Assembly (NCBI GenBank): GCA_002685455.1
Contig: NYXF01000037.1
Coordinates: forward strand, 44,684-58,527
Reading direction: 5' to 3'
Length of the DNA: 13,844 nucleotides
Source of the DNA: Porticoccus sp.
GTDB lineage: Bacteria; Pseudomonadota; Gammaproteobacteria; Pseudomonadales; Porticoccaceae
The notes below the pieces were generated by a model that was given only the letters and a program-made list of their open reading frames with translations, was not told where the DNA came from and searched no databases. The stretch's first letter is position 1. Each line of letters begins with the position of its first letter. Of this stretch, positions 10,725 to 13,844 are shown piece by piece. The position numbers and the translations under genes are program-made.

Positions 10725-11102
10725 TTATTTTCTGTTAAGTGCTTTAGCTGCACAAAACCACTGAATAACTATCATCAAACAATAAGCAAAAAATAAAAAT
10801 TTTATATCCAACACATCAAAAAAATAAAAAGATAACCCAAATAAAAATGCGGTTATAAGTAATTTTCCTGATGCCCCTTTTTGCATTGCCCGAACTATTT
10901 TTGGAGTTTGCTGTGCTCCAATGTACCGAAAAGCTAGTATAGAAAAATAGGCTTGTGGTACTATTTGTATAATTCCACCAATTAATACTGAAAAAGCAAT
11001 TGTTGTACTAAGTGGCGCTAATATTACAATCGAAATAAGCAAAACTAAAGTTTGAGTCTTTGCTATTTGTAATACTGGAGGTGCTTCAATGGTTGTTTTC
11101 AT
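10725..11102 (-). CDS. atpI: ATP synthase protein I (accessory, assembly)
   Basis: Small membrane protein encoded first in atp operons; in other bacteria AtpI helps assemble the c-ring but is not essential. 125 residues with four predicted membrane segments (about 18-34, 37-58, 80-95 and 99-118). The inter-helix motif LAFRYIGAQQTPKIVRAMQKGASGK (start about 56) corresponds to the conserved AFRY-GA ... GxxGK region of gammaproteobacterial AtpI. Assignment rests on this motif, topology and position between the atp promoter and atpB. The start is ATG 11102, about 41 nt downstream of the predicted transcription start; its ribosome binding site is weak (only GG about 7 nt upstream), consistent with low expression of this gene. 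Confidence 0.92.
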   Translation of the reverse strand: MKTTIEAPPVLQIAKTQTLVLLISIVILAPLSTTIAFSVLIGGIIQIVPQAYFSILAFRYIGAQQTPKIVRAMQKGASGKLLITAFLFGLSFYFFDVLDIKFLFFAYCLMIVIQWFCAAKALNRK

Positions 11103-11150
11103 GCATTACCAGTATGTTCTTAAGTTATGCTTTATTTTTTTTCGCCCGCA

Positions 11151-11179
11151 ATTATAGGGAGTACGAACCGCAGATTCAA
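11151..11179 (-). promoter_or_regulatory. sigma70-type promoter of the atp operon
   Basis: On the minus strand TTGAAT (11179-11174, 4/6 to the -35 consensus) is followed by a 17-bp spacer and a perfect TATAAT (11156-11151). Next comes a GC-rich discriminator TGCGGGCG, so transcription probably starts near 11144, about 40 nt before the atpI ATG. AT-rich DNA with A/T tracts upstream (about 11180-11220) could act as an UP element. A 10-bp palindrome, AAGATATCTT (11178-11187), overlaps the upstream edge of the -35 hexamer. GC-rich discriminators are known from promoters under negative stringent (ppGpp/DksA) control; that reading is inference. Confidence 0.85.
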
Positions 11180-11231
11180 GATATCTTTGTTGTAAAATTG
11201 TTAAATATAGGTCAATTTATTTGTTTAATGG

Positions 11232-12095
11232 TTATTTAATATGTTCTAAAATTCCATCCAATTCTTCTAAATTATTGTATTTTAGTACAATTTTACCTTT
11301 TCCTTTGGCGTTATGCTGGATGGCGACTTGAGCGCCAAGCGTACTTGACAGTTTTTCTTCTAAGATCTTAACATCTGGATTATGTTGATAATTTTCTGTG
11401 CTACTACTTTTATCTTGTAATAAAAACCTAACATAAGTTTCTATTTGACGTACATTCATATTTTTAGTGACAGCTGTTCTCGCGGCTTCTAGTTGAATTT
11501 TTCCATTGAGAGATAGCAGGGCTCTGGCATGCCCCATTTCTAAATCTCCATGCTCTAATAATTTACGCACCTCATCTTCTAATGACATTAAACGAATTAA
11601 GTTAGTTACGGTGCTTCGGGATTTGCTTACTGCGTTAGCGACTTCCTGTTGTGTTAAGTCAAACTCTTCTTGGAGCCTGCTAAGCGCCTGTGCTTCCTCT
11701 ATAGCGTTAAGATCCTCTCGTTGTACGTTTTCTATTAAAGACATGGCGAGAGCTGCATCATCAGAAACACTCTTTACGAGCGCGGGCACCACGTCAAGAC
11801 CAGCTATTTGAGCAGCACGCCACCGTCTTTCTCCAGCAATTATTTCATACTTTTGATTCTCAATTTTTCTTACGACTATCGGCTGCATAACTCCATGAAG
11901 CTTTATTGATCCAGCTAATTCGTCTAAAGCATCCGGAGACATGTCTCGACGTGGCTGATATTCGCCACGCACCAAAAGCTCGACCGACAAACTGCTTAAT
12001 TTGGTACTATCATCTATTGTTTGATCATCACTGTCTTCTCTTCCCGCTGCTAGTAATGCATCAAGACCCCTGCCCAATCCTTTTCTCTTTCCCAT
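11232..12095 (-). CDS. parB: Chromosome-partitioning protein ParB (Spo0J family)
   Basis: CTP-dependent DNA clamp that loads at parS and works with ParA in chromosome segregation. 287 residues. It has the N-terminal KGLGRGLDALL motif (5-15), then the ParB/sulfiredoxin-like CTP-binding domain with RGEYQPRRD (43-51), GVMQPIVVR (68-76), GERRWRA (88-94) and ENVQREDLN (122-130). A helix-turn-helix parS-binding region follows around LTQQEVANAVSKSRSTVTNLIRL (147-169), and the C-terminal dimerisation domain is about 235-287. The start is ATG 12095, 21 nt after the parA stop, with AGGT about 8 nt upstream. No good parS site was seen in the window. The 129-nt gap after its stop holds the atp promoter and no visible terminator. 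Confidence 0.97.
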   Translation of the reverse strand: MGKRKGLGRGLDALLAAGREDSDDQTIDDSTKLSSLSVELLVRGEYQPRRDMSPDALDELAGSIKLHGVMQPIVVRKIENQKYEIIAGERRWRAAQIAGLDVVPALVKSVSDDAALAMSLIENVQREDLNAIEEAQALSRLQEEFDLTQQEVANAVSKSRSTVTNLIRLMSLEDEVRKLLEHGDLEMGHARALLSLNGKIQLEAARTAVTKNMNVRQIETYVRFLLQDKSSSTENYQHNPDVKILEEKLSSTLGAQVAIQHNAKGKGKIVLKYNNLEELDGILEHIK

Positions 12096-12116
12096 AGTTC
12101 GACCTGTTGTCTATCA

Positions 12117-12893
12117 CTAGTTAATTTGATTTTTTTCCCGTCTGAGAATCTCTCCAGCTAAGCCAAGATATGCTATTGCTCCTTTTGATCTTCTGTCATA
12201 TGCTAATCCCGACAATCCATGACTTGGTGCCTCAGCCAAACGAATATTGCGTGGTATAGCAATTTGGTACATGGTATTGCCAAAGTGGCTGTTTAGCTGG
12301 GCTGTGACCTCATTTGAAAGTATATTTCTTGGGTCAAACATTGTTCTAACTATCCCCTCTAACTTAAGTTTTGAATTGAAACGATTAGTAATTTTTTTAA
12401 TAGTGCAAATTAGATCAGATAAACCCTCAAGTGCAAAATATTCGCATTGCATCGGTACAATTACTCCATCACATGCCACTAAAGAATTAATTGTTAACAT
12501 GCTTAGTGAGGGCGGACAGTCAATTATTATATAATCATAGTCGCTTTTCACATGAATGAGCGCGTGTCTTAGGCGGCTTTCTTTGTTTTTCAGGCGCAAT
12601 AACTCAACTTCCGCAGCAGTTAGATCCCCATTGGATGGTAGTAAATCATAAGAGCCAGTCTCGCTTTTTCTGATGGCTTCTGGTATATCAATATCATCAA
12701 CTAGAACATCCAACACTGAGAAATTTAGGTTTGACTTATCTATGCCACTACCCATTGTAGCGTTACCCTGTGGATCCATATCAATTAAGAGGACCCTTTT
12801 TTTATAATCGGCTAATGAGGCAGCCAAATTTATGCTAGTCGTGGTTTTTCCAACGCCGCCTTTTTGGTTAGCAACAGTAAATATTTTAGCCAC
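12117..12893 (-). CDS. parA: Chromosome-partitioning ATPase ParA (Soj family)
   Basis: ATP-dependent DNA-binding partition ATPase. 258 residues, the short chromosomal type with no N-terminal DNA-binding extension. The deviant Walker A KGGVGKTT spans 11-18, with the signature lysine Lys11 and Lys16. The switch motif LIDMDPQGNAT (36-46) contains Asp38 and Asp40, and Walker B YIIIDCPPS (121-129) contains Asp125. FDPRN and IPRNIRLAEAPSHG are typical of the family. The start is GTG 12893-12891, supported by CCGAGG (12906-12901) about 7 nt upstream and by the standard MAKIFTVANQKGG N-terminus. It lies 24 nt after rsmG, inside the mnmG-rsmG-parA-parB cluster. Confidence 0.97.
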   Translation of the reverse strand: MAKIFTVANQKGGVGKTTTSINLAASLADYKKRVLLIDMDPQGNATMGSGIDKSNLNFSVLDVLVDDIDIPEAIRKSETGSYDLLPSNGDLTAAEVELLRLKNKESRLRHALIHVKSDYDYIIIDCPPSLSMLTINSLVACDGVIVPMQCEYFALEGLSDLICTIKKITNRFNSKLKLEGIVRTMFDPRNILSNEVTAQLNSHFGNTMYQIAIPRNIRLAEAPSHGLSGLAYDRRSKGAIAYLGLAGEILRREKNQIN

Positions 12894-12917
12894 AAGTTAT
12901 CCTCGGGATCATCTAGC

Positions 12918-13544
12918 CTAGGGTTCTATTTCGATTAAGTGCCGTTCACTTTTAATGCCTGGCACTAATAATTTATGCGAACTAACGACCTTATAATGTT
13001 TTGTTAATATACTCAACTCTTCTTGTGGGAACCTACCTTTCATTGCGTAAATACGGCCACCCTTAACCAAAAGATGTTCGGTTTTTTGAGCTATATCAGA
13101 AAGATTGGATAATGCTCTGCTAGTTACAGAGTCATAAGGTGCCTTGGGTATGTAGGTCTCTAGGCGGCTTTGCACTTCATTTAAATTATTGAGCTCGAGT
13201 TGTTTTTTTACATGAAATAAAAATCTTATTTTTTTTCCATTTGAATCAAGAAGCGTAAAGTTACGGTTGGGATAAATTATTGCTAAGGGTACTCCGGGCA
13301 AGCCAGCGCCAGTACCAGCATCTAGAATTCTCTTTCCTTTGATGAACGTTGATATACTAAGACTATCTAAAATATGAGTGAATAACATTTGGTTCTTATC
13401 ACGCACCGCAGTTAAGTTATAGGCTTTATTCCATTTTTCTAAAATATCCAAGTAACATAAGAGCCTTTTAACTTGTTGTGGGGTGAGACTTAAGCCCATT
13501 GTTTCAGCGTGGGTGTTTAATTTATTTTTTAAAGACTGCAACAT
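12918..13544 (-). CDS. rsmG: 16S rRNA (guanine-527-N7)-methyltransferase RsmG
   Basis: SAM-dependent enzyme that makes m7G527 in the 16S rRNA 530 loop; its loss is known to give low-level streptomycin resistance. 208 residues, against 207 in E. coli. It shows YLDILEKWNKAYNLTAVRD (31-49), the SAM-binding glycine motif DAGTGAGLPGVPLA (75-88), the acidic end of strand two LLDSNGKK (98-105) and the conserved SRALSNL (142-148). The start is ATG 13544, only 3 nt after the mnmG stop, with a weak ribosome binding site (AAGAG overlapping the stop), so translation is likely coupled to mnmG. Confidence 0.96.
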   Translation of the reverse strand: MLQSLKNKLNTHAETMGLSLTPQQVKRLLCYLDILEKWNKAYNLTAVRDKNQMLFTHILDSLSISTFIKGKRILDAGTGAGLPGVPLAIIYPNRNFTLLDSNGKKIRFLFHVKKQLELNNLNEVQSRLETYIPKAPYDSVTSRALSNLSDIAQKTEHLLVKGGRIYAMKGRFPQEELSILTKHYKVVSSHKLLVPGIKSERHLIEIEP

Positions 13545-13547
13545 CTC

Positions 13548-13844
13548 TTACGCGATTTTCTTTTCTGAGTTTTTTTTCAAGCAAACAAGTAATATGGAAA
13601 TCGCAGCAGGTGTAATTCCTGGTATTCGACCCGCTTGTGCTAGTGTTTCGGGTTTTACCTCAGATAATTTTTGTTTTGCCTCATTTGATAGCCCCTGAAT
13701 ATCACTAAATTTGAAGTTCTTTGGAATCGATGTTTTTTCCTGTCTGTGAAGCCTCTCTATTTCTTGTTTTTGTCTATCAATGTATCCAGAATATTTGGCT
13801 TGAATTTCAATTTGCTCTAAAACTTGCTGTGATACTAGAGATGG
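13548..13844 (-). CDS. mnmG: tRNA uridine-34 5-carboxymethylaminomethyl modification enzyme MnmG, C-terminal end (partial)
   Basis: The last 98 codons and a TAA stop (13550-13548) of a gene that enters from beyond the right edge. MnmG, with MnmE, installs the (carboxymethyl)aminomethyl group on U34 of several tRNAs. The visible part is the C-terminal helical domain, recognisable by YSGYIDRQKQEIERL, IPKNFKFSDIQGLSNEA, the LAQAGRIPGITPAAIS motif and the final LKK. The FAD-binding domain lies outside the window. The position immediately upstream of rsmG is the standard gammaproteobacterial arrangement. The frame is open from the last base of the window. Confidence 0.96.
   Translation of the reverse strand, partial: PSLVSQQVLEQIEIQAKYSGYIDRQKQEIERLHRQEKTSIPKNFKFSDIQGLSNEAKQKLSEVKPETLAQAGRIPGITPAAISILLVCLKKNSEKKIA

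Noticed and set aside
11506..11811. 101-codon open frame on the plus strand
   Set aside because: Lies antisense within parB, has unnatural composition and no family resemblance. Other plus-strand frames such as 8532-8813, 12247-12534 and 9270-9539 are likewise shadows of atpH, parA and atpF.
13483..13698. 71-codon plus-strand frame at the mnmG-rsmG junction
   Set aside because: It lies opposite the mnmG C-terminus and rsmG start, both clearly real, and has no ribosome binding site or recognisable content.

Overview
This window carries a conserved block of a bacterial chromosome, almost certainly from a gammaproteobacterium. Every gene I can support lies on the minus strand, so transcription runs from high to low coordinates. 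The order mnmG-rsmG-parA-parB-atpIBEFHAGDC-glmU-glmS is classical for this class. The protein sequences, notably AtpB, the AtpD start ([13 protein letters not shown]) and the GlmS C-terminus, resemble the Pseudomonas/Cellvibrio side of the class. The DNA is clearly AT-rich, which suggests a marine or otherwise AT-biased lineage, but I cannot name a genus. TAA, TAG and TGA all serve as stops, and there is no sign of an alternative genetic code.

Layout from right to left. (1) 13844-11232: the 3' end of mnmG (tRNA-U34 modification), then rsmG (16S rRNA m7G methyltransferase), parA and parB (chromosome partitioning), tightly spaced as one transcription unit. (2) 11231-11103: an intergenic region with a strong sigma70-type promoter (perfect TATAAT, 17-bp spacer, GC-rich discriminator). 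(3) 11102-4137: the complete F1Fo ATP synthase operon atpI-B-E-F-H-A-G-D-C with short spacers and mostly good ribosome binding sites, closed at 4120-4094 by a textbook intrinsic terminator. (4) 4005-746: glmU and glmS, which make UDP-GlcNAc for peptidoglycan, LPS and other surface glycans. GlmS makes GlcN-6-P; GlmU acetylates GlcN-1-P and uridylylates the product. (5) 670-1: accessory DNA, namely a VOC-superfamily protein of the type found in surface-polysaccharide clusters. It is followed, with a 4-nt overlap, by a truncated N-terminal fragment of a DUF4910-type (aminopeptidase-like) polysaccharide-cluster protein.

The region from 746 rightward is housekeeping, and all its genes look intact with their catalytic residues present. 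The left 670 bases look like the edge of a variable glycan-biosynthesis region next to the amino-sugar genes. I found no mobile element, CRISPR array, tRNA, rRNA, convincing parS site or origin. No new biological system is evident. The points worth a second look are the broken DUF4910 gene, a 7-residue insertion in AtpD, a substitution in the AtpA P-loop, a palindrome beside the atpE ribosome binding site and the architecture of the atp promoter.
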